From CAZHEV01 sp964531335 [NCBI: uncultured bacterium] (lineage in GTDB: Bacteria > Eisenbacteria > RBG-16-71-46 > CAZHEV01): a DNA stretch of 64,000 nucleotides. Positions 57,327 through 64,000 of this stretch are shown piece after piece (position 1 is the first letter of the stretch; every line of letters starts with the position of its first letter). Made by a program: the position numbers and the translations under genes. The stretch spans positions 62,001-126,000 of the forward strand of contig CAZHEV010000007.1 in the NCBI GenBank assembly GCA_964531335.1, given 5' to 3'. The notes beneath the pieces were generated by a model. The model was given only the letters and a program-made list of their open reading frames with translations. It did no database searches and had not been told where the DNA came from.

Positions 57327-58520
57327 ATGGCGGTAAGGTCTGTAAGCGATCTTGATGTCTCGGGCAAGAGAATTCTGCTGCGGGTCGATTTCAACGTCCC
57401 GCTGGACGATCAGGGTAACGTCACCGACGATACTCGAATAACGGCCGCGATGCCGACGATCCGCGATCTCGTCTCCCGTGGGGCGAAGGTGATACTCATG
57501 TCTCACCTCGGGCGCCCCAAGGGCAAGCGCGTGGAGTCCATGAGCTTGGCTCCGGTCGCCGAGGCCGTCGAGAAACACCTGGGAGGCCCGGTGTCGTTTG
57601 CGGGCGACTGCGTGGGAGCCGGCGCCCAGGAGGCCGCGGGGTCGCTGGAGAACGGGCAGGTGGCGCTCCTGGAGAACTTACGGTTCAACGAGGGGGAGGA
57701 AGGAAACTCAGTCGACTACGCCAGCAAGCTGGCCGAGCTGGGCGAGGCCTACGTCAACGACGCCTTCGGCGCGGCCCACAGGGCCCATGCCTCCACGGAT
57801 GCCGTACCTCGAATGATGAAGCAGAAGGCGGCGGGATACCTCATGCTGAAGGAGCTCGAGTATCTGGGGCGCGCTCTGAAGAAGCCGCAAAAACCTTTTG
57901 TCGCCGTTTTGGGGGGCGCAAAGGTATCGGGCAAGATAGGCCTGATAAGGAACCTGCTCCCGCGCGTCGATCGGCTGCTCATAGGCGGGGGCATGGTGTT
58001 CACCTTCTTGAAGGCCAACGGGCTCTCCGTAGGGCGCTCGCTCGTCGATGAGAACAGGATCAAGATGGCCGGGGAGGTCCTCCAGAAGGCCGACGGGGAG
58101 GGCAAGTCCCTGGTTCTAGCAAAGGACTGCCTGGTATCCGACAAGGTGAAGGAGGCCGGCGAGACAAAGACGGTATCCGTTGATGATATTCCCGAGGACC
58201 GGTTCGGTGTGGACATCGGCCCAGCGACAATGGAGGAGTTCACATCGGCGATCAAGGAGGCGAAGACCGTGGTGTGGAACGGGCCCATGGGCGTGTTCGA
58301 GATCGACGAGTACGCCGAGGGCACGGTGGCCGTAGCGCACGCGGTCGCCGAAGCCACCGATGCCGGAGCATTGACTATTGTGGGTGGCGGAGATTCGGTA
58401 GCCGCCCTTGCCAAGGCCGGCGTCACCTCGAGGATCTCCCACGTCTCGACCGGCGGCGGCGCCTCGCTTGAGTTCCTCGCGGGCAAGACCCTGCCCGGAG
58501 TCGCCGCGCTGGAAGCATAG
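57327..58520 (+). CDS. pgk: Phosphoglycerate kinase
   Basis: A 397-residue kinase transferring phosphate from 1,3-bisphosphoglycerate to ADP. It shows KRILLRVDFNVPLDDQGNVTDDTRI, LMSHLGRPKG, FVAVLGGAKVSGKI and TIVGGGDSVAALAKAG. Length and start are standard, with TAGGGGG before the ATG. It lies between gap and tpiA in the usual glycolytic order. Confidence 0.98.
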   Translation: MAVRSVSDLDVSGKRILLRVDFNVPLDDQGNVTDDTRITAAMPTIRDLVSRGAKVILMSHLGRPKGKRVESMSLAPVAEAVEKHLGGPVSFAGDCVGAGAQEAAGSLENGQVALLENLRFNEGEEGNSVDYASKLAELGEAYVNDAFGAAHRAHASTDAVPRMMKQKAAGYLMLKELEYLGRALKKPQKPFVAVLGGAKVSGKIGLIRNLLPRVDRLLIGGGMVFTFLKANGLSVGRSLVDENRIKMAGEVLQKADGEGKSLVLAKDCLVSDKVKEAGETKTVSVDDIPEDRFGVDIGPATMEEFTSAIKEAKTVVWNGPMGVFEIDEYAEGTVAVAHAVAEATDAGALTIVGGGDSVAALAKAGVTSRISHVSTGGGASLEFLAGKTLPGVAALEA

Positions 58521-58652
58521 CGGACGATAGGGAATATTCACGGGACGCTCCCTATAAGGGGCGGGCCCGTGCCCTCATGATATTGACTTTTCCGCAGGCT
58601 CCCGTCGGCGGGCGCCCTGGGGCGGACGCTGCAAGCGGGGAGGAACTCGCAT

Positions 58653-59405
58653 ATGGCCAGAAAAGAGATAATCGCCGGCAACTGGAAGATGAACAAGACC
58701 CACCCCGAAGCCGTGGATCTCGTCTCGGAGATCATCTCCGGCGCGGGCGATGGCATCAAGAGAGAGATCGTGCTTTGCCCGCCGTTCACCGCCCTTTTCC
58801 CGGTCGCCGAGAAGTTGTCGGGGACAGGCATCGCTCTGGGAGCGCAGAACCTGCACTGGGAGCCGTCCGGCGCCTATACGGGCGAGGTCTCGGCTCCCAT
58901 GCTGTCCGCTCTTGGCTGCCGCTACGGAATCGTGGGGCACTCCGAGCGCAGGGCTATGTTCGGCGAGACCGATGAGAGCGTGCGGAAAAAGCTGCACGCG
59001 GTCGCCGAAGGCGGTATGGTCCCTATCCTCTGCGTGGGCGAGACGCTGGAGGAGCGCGAGGGTGGAGAGACGCAGTCCGTGGTATCCAGGCAGCTAAAGG
59101 GCGCCCTCGGGGGCTGGAGCTCGAAGGGTGGAGGCGACCTGGTTATAGCGTACGAGCCTGTCTGGGCCATCGGCACCGGGAAGACCGCGACACCGGACCA
59201 GGCCGAGGAGGTCCACCGGCGGATCAGGGGCTATCTGGTGGACTCATTCGGCAAAGAGATTGCGGAGAACACGACCATCCTATACGGGGGCAGCATGAAG
59301 CCCGATAACGCCGCCGAGCTCTTAGCCAGAGGCGACATCGACGGCGGCCTGGTGGGAGGGGCGAGTCTCAAGGGGGACAGCTTCCTGGCCATATGCCGGG
59401 CCTAG
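58653..59405 (+). CDS. tpiA: Triosephosphate isomerase
   Basis: A 250-residue TIM-barrel enzyme. Lys in AGNWKMNKT, His in IVGHSERRAMFGETDE, Glu in VIAYEPVWAIGTGKTA and the phosphate-binding YGGSMKPDNAAELL are all present. A GGGGAGGA lies before the ATG. The 132-base gap after pgk holds no gene and no convincing promoter. Confidence 0.98.
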   Translation: MARKEIIAGNWKMNKTHPEAVDLVSEIISGAGDGIKREIVLCPPFTALFPVAEKLSGTGIALGAQNLHWEPSGAYTGEVSAPMLSALGCRYGIVGHSERRAMFGETDESVRKKLHAVAEGGMVPILCVGETLEEREGGETQSVVSRQLKGALGGWSSKGGGDLVIAYEPVWAIGTGKTATPDQAEEVHRRIRGYLVDSFGKEIAENTTILYGGSMKPDNAAELLARGDIDGGLVGGASLKGDSFLAICRA

Positions 59406-59448
59406 GGCCGGACGAGGAGCGCCGGGGGCCCGGTGCGGCAAAGAATGC

Positions 59449-59477
59449 TTGAACGTCGCCTCGTGCCGGTGTAAACT
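59449..59477 (+). promoter_or_regulatory. Predicted promoter for secG and tRNA-Leu
   Basis: TTGAAC (59449-59454) and TAAACT (59472-59477) are separated by 17 bases, each matching four of six positions. Transcription would start near 59484, just before an 8-bp hairpin (GAGCGGGC/GCCCGCTC, 59488-59508). That hairpin would sit at the very 5' end of the RNA. Confidence 0.5.
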
Positions 59478-59487
59478 GTATATCTTG

Positions 59488-59508
59488 GAGCGGGCTCTAG
59501 GCCCGCTC
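59488..59508 (+). promoter_or_regulatory. Perfect 8-bp hairpin between tpiA and secG
   Basis: GAGCGGGC and GCCCGCTC flank a 5-base TCTAG loop. It may act as a terminator for tpiA or as a 5' stabilising hairpin for the secG transcript. No T-run follows. Confidence 0.5.
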
Positions 59509-59574
59509 GCGCTTGATCCGGGGCTTTGCGCTCCGGATGTTGGATTTAAGTGTTATATCGGGAGAACTTTGACT

Positions 59575-60033
59575 ATGCACAGCTTTCTAACCGCAGTTCA
59601 TATCATCGTCTGTCTGAGCCTCGTCGTGTCGGTGCTCCTTCAGTCCGGCAAGGGCGGAGGACTGGCCGGAGCCTTCGGAGGACAGGGCGGCGGCGGCCAG
59701 GCCATCTTCGGCGGACGCGGGGCCGCCACCTTCCTGAGCAAGACGACGACGGTGCTTGGGGTTCTGTTCCTGTTGACCGCGCTTCTCATCGCCATGGTTC
59801 CCAAGCCAGGGGAGGGTCCGGGAAGAAGCGTCATAAGGGAACGCGCGGAGGAGACGCAGGCCGCTCAGCCCGCCGCCGTGCCGGAAGCGGCGCAGCCCGG
59901 GACCGAGCTTCCCGGTGCCGGCACCCTGCCGGGTGAGTCCGGCGAGGGCGCGCAGCAGGAGAGCGAAGGCACTCAGCCCGCGCCCGCGGGCGGATCTTCA
60001 GGCGAAGAGAAAGAGAAGACAGACGAGGGCTGA
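59575..60033 (+). CDS. secG: Preprotein translocase subunit SecG
   Basis: A 152-residue SecG: two membrane helices (about 3-21 and 52-71) flank the conserved loop LLQSGKGGGLAGAFGGQGGG. It supports the SecYEG channel. The C-terminal 80 residues are a low-complexity Ala/Glu/Pro/Gly tail that is unusually long for the family. ATG 59575 is used; the TTG two codons earlier lies too close to GGGAGA. The gap-pgk-tpi-secG order is common in bacteria. Confidence 0.94.
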   Translation: MHSFLTAVHIIVCLSLVVSVLLQSGKGGGLAGAFGGQGGGGQAIFGGRGAATFLSKTTTVLGVLFLLTALLIAMVPKPGEGPGRSVIRERAEETQAAQPAAVPEAAQPGTELPGAGTLPGESGEGAQQESEGTQPAPAGGSSGEEKEKTDEG

Positions 60034-60063
60034 CGAATTACCTCTTAGATGGCGCAGTTATAT

Positions 60064-60149
60064 GCCGGGGTGGTGGAATCTGGTAGACACGTGCGCTTGA
60101 GGGGCGTATGGGTAACTCCGTGCGGGTTCGAGTCCCGCCCCCGGCACCA
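60064..60149 (+). tRNA. tRNA-Leu (anticodon GAG)
   Basis: A class II tRNA. Acceptor GCCGGGG pairs with CCCCGGC, the T-arm is GCGGG-TTCGAGT-CCCGC, and the CCA (60147-60149) is encoded. The anticodon stem TGCGC/GCGTA holds the loop TTGAGGG with GAG at 60099-60101, reading CUC/CUU. A long variable arm lies between. It follows secG by 30 bases, as leuU does in E. coli. Confidence 0.95.
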
Positions 60150-60245
60150 ATCAGGCTAATCTATAGATATTATAGTCGTTATCCTGGCAGGTTGCCGTAC
60201 CGCCAGGTTCGATATAAGCATGCATCTTCGAGGGAGGTGACAAAG

Positions 60246-60569
60246 ATGAGACTATGGGACAGGATGTACAGGGGAATGGAAGCGGGTTTTGATGCGGCTT
60301 TGGCGGCTGTTCACAACGCCACCGATAAGGCCGGAGAGGGGATTGAGCTCACTCGTCTCCGCCGTGAAAAAGCGCGATACGATACTCAGCTTACCAGGCT
60401 CTTCGCGCAATTGGGCAATGCCGTATATGAAAGGGCTTCCCAGGAGCGACTTGACGATGTGGTCGAGCAACTGGGAATCAAGGATGCGATAAAGTCGATT
60501 GCTGAGAGCGAGGCGCGGATCGTGGAGATCGATAACAAGCTCGGCAAGGAACTGGAGCGTCAGGTTTAG
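60246..60569 (+). CDS. Small helical/coiled-coil protein, unknown function
   Basis: A 107-residue soluble, highly charged protein without signal peptide. Starting MRLWDRMYRGMEAGFDAAL, it is predicted to be nearly all helix, with a coiled-coil pattern from about residue 35 to the end. A GGGAGGTGA site precedes the ATG. No family was recognised. It lies 96 bases after tRNA-Leu and may share its transcript. The 95 bases after it hold nothing clear. Confidence 0.75.
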   Translation: MRLWDRMYRGMEAGFDAALAAVHNATDKAGEGIELTRLRREKARYDTQLTRLFAQLGNAVYERASQERLDDVVEQLGIKDAIKSIAESEARIVEIDNKLGKELERQV

Positions 60570-60664
60570 CCGATCTGTCCCGGCGGCCGTGAATCGATCT
60601 TTTCCGGTCGCATGTCGGCTTCGCTTCTCTTGCTGCCGGGTGGGGATCCGGATCCCGACGCGAC

Positions 60665-61084
60665 CTATTTCATGTACCCCAGGGACTTGAGCTGTTCTAT
60701 TTCGGCGTCCGTCGGCAGACCTCGGGGCTGCGTCGTCTCGGCCCTTCGGTGGCGGCGCTCCCATTCGGCCAGAAGCGCATCGAGGTGCTCGGCCTCGCCG
60801 GGGTTGCTATATATGCTGTCCGTGAGCGCGCCGTTCTCGACGACCCCCCTGGCCTGAAGCTCATATGGATTGACCCCCGGCCAACCGTCACGGTTTTCGA
60901 TATACTTCCACTCCCAGGTGTAGGCGGCTATCTTCTCCACGTCCTTCCAACTGGTCTCCGCGACGAAGACCTCGGGCAGATGCGGGGGGGGGCCGGCGCC
61001 GGGGATCATGCCGAGCAGCGACTCGCCCCGCGCGGCGGCCGTCGACTCTATCCCTAGGTAGGCGAGGACCGTGGGCAGGGGCGA
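60665..61084 (-). pseudogene. Sulfatase C-terminal remnant (5'-truncated)
   Basis: On the minus strand, about 138 codons match the end of an arylsulfatase-type enzyme: LPTVLAYLGIESTAAARGESLLGM, then WKYIENRDGWPGVNPYELQ and the ending TDAEIEQLKSLGYMK. The catalytic N-terminal two-thirds, including the formylglycine CxPxR site, is missing; an in-frame stop lies directly upstream (61085-61087) and no sulfatase-like sequence continues beyond it. It is probably a deletion relic. Confidence 0.75.
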
Positions 61085-61095
61085 TCAGGGCCGCG

Positions 61096-61125
61096 TTGAC
61101 GGACGGTCGCAGAATGTGGCATAAT
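61096..61125 (+). promoter_or_regulatory. Predicted promoter for the SEC-C/radical-SAM pair
   Basis: TTGACG (61096-61101) and CATAAT (61120-61125) each match five of six consensus positions with an 18-base spacer. The predicted start near 61132 gives a leader of about 220 bases with a GCGTG/CACGC inverted repeat. The only frame through the leader (61096-61338) has no family resemblance and is not called. Confidence 0.5.
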
Positions 61126-61355
61126 TATGTTGCAGGCCTTTCGTCCCCGAAGCGTGCGTGGGGGTTTCTTCGCCTCACGCGTCTCACCGCGAAGCAGCTT
61201 CTTTCCGATCACGAGATACTGATTTGGGCGTTACAAGGAGGGTTTCGGGTAATTGGCGACGGGCCGAGGACAGAGTCCGTGGCGGAAGCTTTGGTTGCGG
61301 GCGCTCAACTGACAGGGGCGGTTCTTCCACTGTCTTGAGTGAGGAGATCCCGTTG

Positions 61356-61529
61356 ATGAAACTGCTGAGGAAACTATTCGGCAAAGGACCTCCTAAGGAG
61401 GCCGTTTCGCTTGGGCGCAACGAGCCCTGCTGGTGTGGCAGCGGTGAAAAGTATAAGAAATGCCATTATGAGGCGGACCAGAAGCATTGGTCGAAAGTTA
61501 CCGCCGCCACTTGCAGAACAAGCACCTGA
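61356..61529 (+). CDS. SEC-C motif mini-protein
   Basis: A 57-residue protein whose core LGRNEPCWCGSGEKYKKCH is the zinc-binding SEC-C motif (CxC and a terminal Cys-His), as found at the end of SecA and in many small proteins. The N-terminus is basic (KLLRKLFGKGPPK). GAGGAGA lies nine bases before the ATG. Its last 43 bases overlap the following radical-SAM gene in another frame. A frameshifted fusion of the two cannot be excluded. Confidence 0.75.
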   Translation: MKLLRKLFGKGPPKEAVSLGRNEPCWCGSGEKYKKCHYEADQKHWSKVTAATCRTST

Positions 61530-62584
61530 CGGCGATAGAGGAGGTGAGTTTCACCTCATTGCTTGAGGGATTGTTGGGATCGAGCGAGTTGCCCGCCCTG
61601 GACTGGGTCCAGGTGGAGCCCAGTACGTACTGCAACGCGGAATGTGTCTACTGCCCCCAGGCCGTCTACGGGGGCGCATGGGAAAGGCGTCACCTGCCTC
61701 TTACGACTTTCGAGCGCTTATTGTTATTTCTGAAGCGGACGGAGCTGGTCTTTCTTCAGGGGTGGGGCGAGCCCTTCCTGAATCCCGACTTCTTCGAAAT
61801 GATTCGTGTGGCGAAGCAGGCCGGACACAAGGTGGGCACGGCCACCAACGGCATGCTCTTGGACGTGGAGGCGGCGACCCGTATGGTTGACTACGGCGTG
61901 GACGTGGTCGCGGTCTCACTGGCGGGTACCGGCGAGAGAAACGATGCCGTCCGCAAAGGCACAAGCGTGGCCCAGGTGCTGAGATCCATCGATGCCTTGA
62001 ACCGGGCGGCGACGGCCGCGGGCGGGACATCGCCGGAGATCCACGTAGCGTACATGCTGCTGCGTTCCGCGCTTCGGGATGTGGTCGAGCTGCCGGCGCT
62101 TTTGCGGGGCCTGGGCGTGAGCCAAGTTGTAATAAGCACTCTGGACCTCGTCCCCACGAAAGAGCTGGAGAGCGAGACCGTCATTGCAAGCAACATGGAT
62201 GAATACAGCGATCTTCGGAGGCTGCTCGAGACGGTCGCGGGAGAAGGGCGGCGTTACGGTATAGATATCCACTGGCGGATCTCAAAGCCCTGCGAAGCGA
62301 ATATAACCTGCACGGAGAATGTGCAGCACGCAATGTTCATATCCGCCGATGGGGCGGTTTCTCCCTGTGTATTCACAAACCTCCCGATCCGTAGGGGCAG
62401 CCACGCGCGTCGCGGCTCCGGGAGGGCCTATCGTAAGCTCACCTTTGGAAACGTGAACCTTGTCCCGCTGGAGTCCATTTGGAGCGATAAGCCCTATACG
62501 TCGTTCCGCAGGGCCTTTTTCGAGGATAGGATCCCGAGCGTGTGCAAAGGTTGCCCCAAGTTAACGATCGGATCCCTCCCGTGA
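61487..62584 (+). CDS. Radical SAM/SPASM-type protein
   Basis: A 365-residue radical SAM enzyme. The cluster motif is CNAECVYC near residue 50, followed by FLQGWGEPFLNPDF and ATNGMLLD. The C-terminal part has further Cys (KPCEANITC, AVSPCVF, VCKGC) typical of a SPASM-type auxiliary-cluster domain. Substrate is unknown; there is no precursor-peptide gene next to it apart from the overlapping SEC-C mini-protein. The TTG at 61487 is uncertain; starts slightly downstream are possible. Confidence 0.82.
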   Translation: MVESYRRHLQNKHLTAIEEVSFTSLLEGLLGSSELPALDWVQVEPSTYCNAECVYCPQAVYGGAWERRHLPLTTFERLLLFLKRTELVFLQGWGEPFLNPDFFEMIRVAKQAGHKVGTATNGMLLDVEAATRMVDYGVDVVAVSLAGTGERNDAVRKGTSVAQVLRSIDALNRAATAAGGTSPEIHVAYMLLRSALRDVVELPALLRGLGVSQVVISTLDLVPTKELESETVIASNMDEYSDLRRLLETVAGEGRRYGIDIHWRISKPCEANITCTENVQHAMFISADGAVSPCVFTNLPIRRGSHARRGSGRAYRKLTFGNVNLVPLESIWSDKPYTSFRRAFFEDRIPSVCKGCPKLTIGSLP

Positions 62585-62673
62585 CCTTGACAGACCGAAC
62601 GCCCAACGGGCTTGGACACATATCCTATCCCACAACGAGCAAAGTATGTCGGCGCCGCCCGTCGGCCCTCTTG

Positions 62674-64000
62674 CTAGATGTCGACCTCCAAAAGCTCCGC
62701 CAGCTCCGTAACGGTGCGGTCGAAGCGCTCGAGCGCCGCTTCGACGGCCTGGGGCTCGGTCAGATCTACACCGGCCCCCTTCAGCAGCTCCAGCGGGGGC
62801 TTGCTGCAACCGCCCTCAAGCATTCGAAGGAAGTCCTCCACAGCCGGCTGGCCGTCGGCTTTCACCCGTTCCGCTATGGCCAGGCCGCAGGACAGGCCTG
62901 TCGCGTAGCTGTATACGTAGTACTTGTAGTAGAAGTGGGGGATATAGGCCCACTCCATCCCGTCGTCTTCGTCCACCGTGAATCCCGGCCCGTAGTATCG
63001 CTCTAGCAGCTCCCTGTAGGTGTTGTCCAGCAGGCTCGCCGTGATCGGAGTGCCCTCCTCGACGTAGCCGTGGACCACCCTCTCGAACTGGGAGAACAGA
63101 GTCTGCCGGTAGATGGTGGTTCGGATATTCTCAAGCTCGGCGGCCAGGAGCGCGATCTTCTCGTCCCTCGACTCGGCGTTCGCCACCAGGTAGTCCTGTA
63201 GCAATGCCTCGTTGCAGGTGGAGGCGATCTCCGCCAGGAAGGGCACGTAGCGGAAGTCCTGGTATGCCTGCTTTTCCATGGACAGGTGGCTGTGAAGCGC
63301 GTGGCCGAATTCGTGAGCCAGCGTCGAGAGGTCGTTGATGCTGTTGAGGTAGTTCATCTTGACGTAAGGATGGCGTCCGTAGACGCCGGCGGAAAACGCG
63401 CCGGCCTCCTTGTCTTCGCTGGGGTACAGGTCTATCCAGCCGTTTTCCAGCTCCAACCCTTCCTTGAGGATCGTGCAATACTCGACGCCCAGCGGAGCAA
63501 GGGCCTCGGGTAACAAGCCCTCGGCTTCGGTGTAAGGAACCTCGGTCTGTGCCGCTTCAACCATAGGCACGTACAGGTCGTATATGTGCAGGTCCTCCAA
63601 CCCCATGACTTTCTTACGCAGCTCCACGTAGCGATGGAGTGGTTCGAGATTGGCGTTGACGGCCGTGAGCAGGTTGTCGTGCACGGCGGTGTCGAGGTTG
63701 TCCTTGTCCATGTAGGCCTCGAGGGCGGTGTCGTAGTGACGGACCCGCGCGAAGGTGACGTCTCGCTCGAACTGGCCGGCTAAGGTTCTGGCGAAAACGT
63801 GCTCAAACTCACGCAAGGTGCCGAAGAACGCGGACACCGCCTCGGCGCGGACCTCGCGATTGGGAGATCGGCGAAACCGGGGATAGTTGGATAGGGCGAG
63901 CTGGACCTCCTTCCCGTCCTCGTCGTGAATGATCGGCCAGGATATATCCGAAAGCAAAGCGCCGAAGGCGAGCTCGAGGTTGCTTTGGATCTCGTTTAGG
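62674..64000 (-). CDS. pepF: Oligoendopeptidase F (partial, 5' end beyond window)
   Basis: The last 442 or so codons of an M3-family zinc metallopeptidase that cleaves short peptides in the cytoplasm. The reading frame is open to the right edge (upstream residues NEIQSNLELAFGALLSD continue it), so the start lies outside. The zinc motif HEFGHALHSHL is present, and EIASTCNEALL supplies the third ligand. Family proteins are about 600 residues, so a quarter is missing. The 89-base gap to the radical-SAM gene contains GCCC/GGGC repeats, possibly a two-way terminator. Confidence 0.93.
   Translation of the reverse strand, partial: LNEIQSNLELAFGALLSDISWPIIHDEDGKEVQLALSNYPRFRRSPNREVRAEAVSAFFGTLREFEHVFARTLAGQFERDVTFARVRHYDTALEAYMDKDNLDTAVHDNLLTAVNANLEPLHRYVELRKKVMGLEDLHIYDLYVPMVEAAQTEVPYTEAEGLLPEALAPLGVEYCTILKEGLELENGWIDLYPSEDKEAGAFSAGVYGRHPYVKMNYLNSINDLSTLAHEFGHALHSHLSMEKQAYQDFRYVPFLAEIASTCNEALLQDYLVANAESRDEKIALLAAELENIRTTIYRQTLFSQFERVVHGYVEEGTPITASLLDNTYRELLERYYGPGFTVDEDDGMEWAYIPHFYYKYYVYSYATGLSCGLAIAERVKADGQPAVEDFLRMLEGGCSKPPLELLKGAGVDLTEPQAVEAALERFDRTVTELAELLEVDI

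Noticed and set aside
60064-60149. Reading the tRNA anticodon as TGA (serine)
   Set aside because: That register breaks the 5-bp anticodon stem; TGCGC/GCGTA pairing with the loop TTGAGGG gives GAG (leucine).
61096-61338. 80-codon frame between the sulfatase relic and the SEC-C gene
   Set aside because: No ribosome site, no recognisable family, and it begins within the -35 box of a good promoter.

Overview
The window is about 64 kb of GC-rich, tightly packed bacterial chromosome. Nearly all genes lie on the + strand; the exceptions are one membrane/TPR gene, one broken sulfatase and a peptidase cut by the right edge. The organism is Gram-negative (Kdo synthesis kdsA/kdsB/kdsD, an LpxL-like acyltransferase, LptB/LptC, BamD, LolA, TonB-dependent receptor). 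A PorV/PorQ-type barrel, a secreted protein with a type-9-like C-terminal domain and a GWxTD-type protein point to an FCB-superphylum candidate lineage of the Eisenbacteria/Krumholzibacteria/Latescibacteria kind. That placement is inference from gene content. No island of clearly foreign composition is visible.

Layout. 1-10.4 kb: end of mreB, then mreC-mreD-mrdA-rodA (cell shape), lgt, comF, a two-part radical-SAM protein and RNase G. 10.4-14.0 kb: rplU-rpmA, malate dehydrogenase, two-subunit class I fumarase, and a 53-residue rubredoxin-like protein behind its own promoter and a structured leader. 14.1-15.6 kb (minus): polytopic membrane protein with C-terminal TPRs. 15.9-31.7 kb: kdsB-pyrG-kdsA-kdsD, then lpxL-like-lptC-lptB-rpoN (with a sigma-54-like promoter in front), hprK, a full mannose-family PTS (EIIA, EIIB, EIIC, EIID, HPr, EI), a phosphoglucose/phosphomannose isomerase and a sugar nucleotidyltransferase. 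31.7-45.6 kb: metK-ahcY, ftsK-lolA-rimO, an unknown envelope protein, bamD, nadD, polA, coaE, and prfB with a programmed +1 frameshift. 45.8-56.0 kb: five envelope/secreted genes (beta-barrel, TonB receptor, large secreted protein, PorV-like barrel, GWxTD protein) behind two strong promoters. 56-60.1 kb: gap-pgk-tpiA-secG-tRNA-Leu(GAG). 60.2-64.0 kb: small coiled-coil protein, sulfatase remnant, SEC-C mini-protein overlapping a radical-SAM/SPASM gene, and oligoendopeptidase F (partial).

How it works together. Many neighbours overlap by 4 bases (ATGA, GTGA, TTGA), so translational coupling is widespread. The 20-32 kb stretch resembles the proteobacterial lpt-rpoN-PTS(Ntr) locus, but ptsN is replaced by a complete mannose-type PTS with HPr kinase, and lptA is missing. 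The most interesting points are the structured leader before the rubredoxin-like gene, the sigma-54-like element before the rpoN operon, the PTS arrangement, the PolA active-site changes, the Cys-rich LolA, the TonB-receptor promoter lying inside an inverted repeat, and the envelope/secretion cluster.
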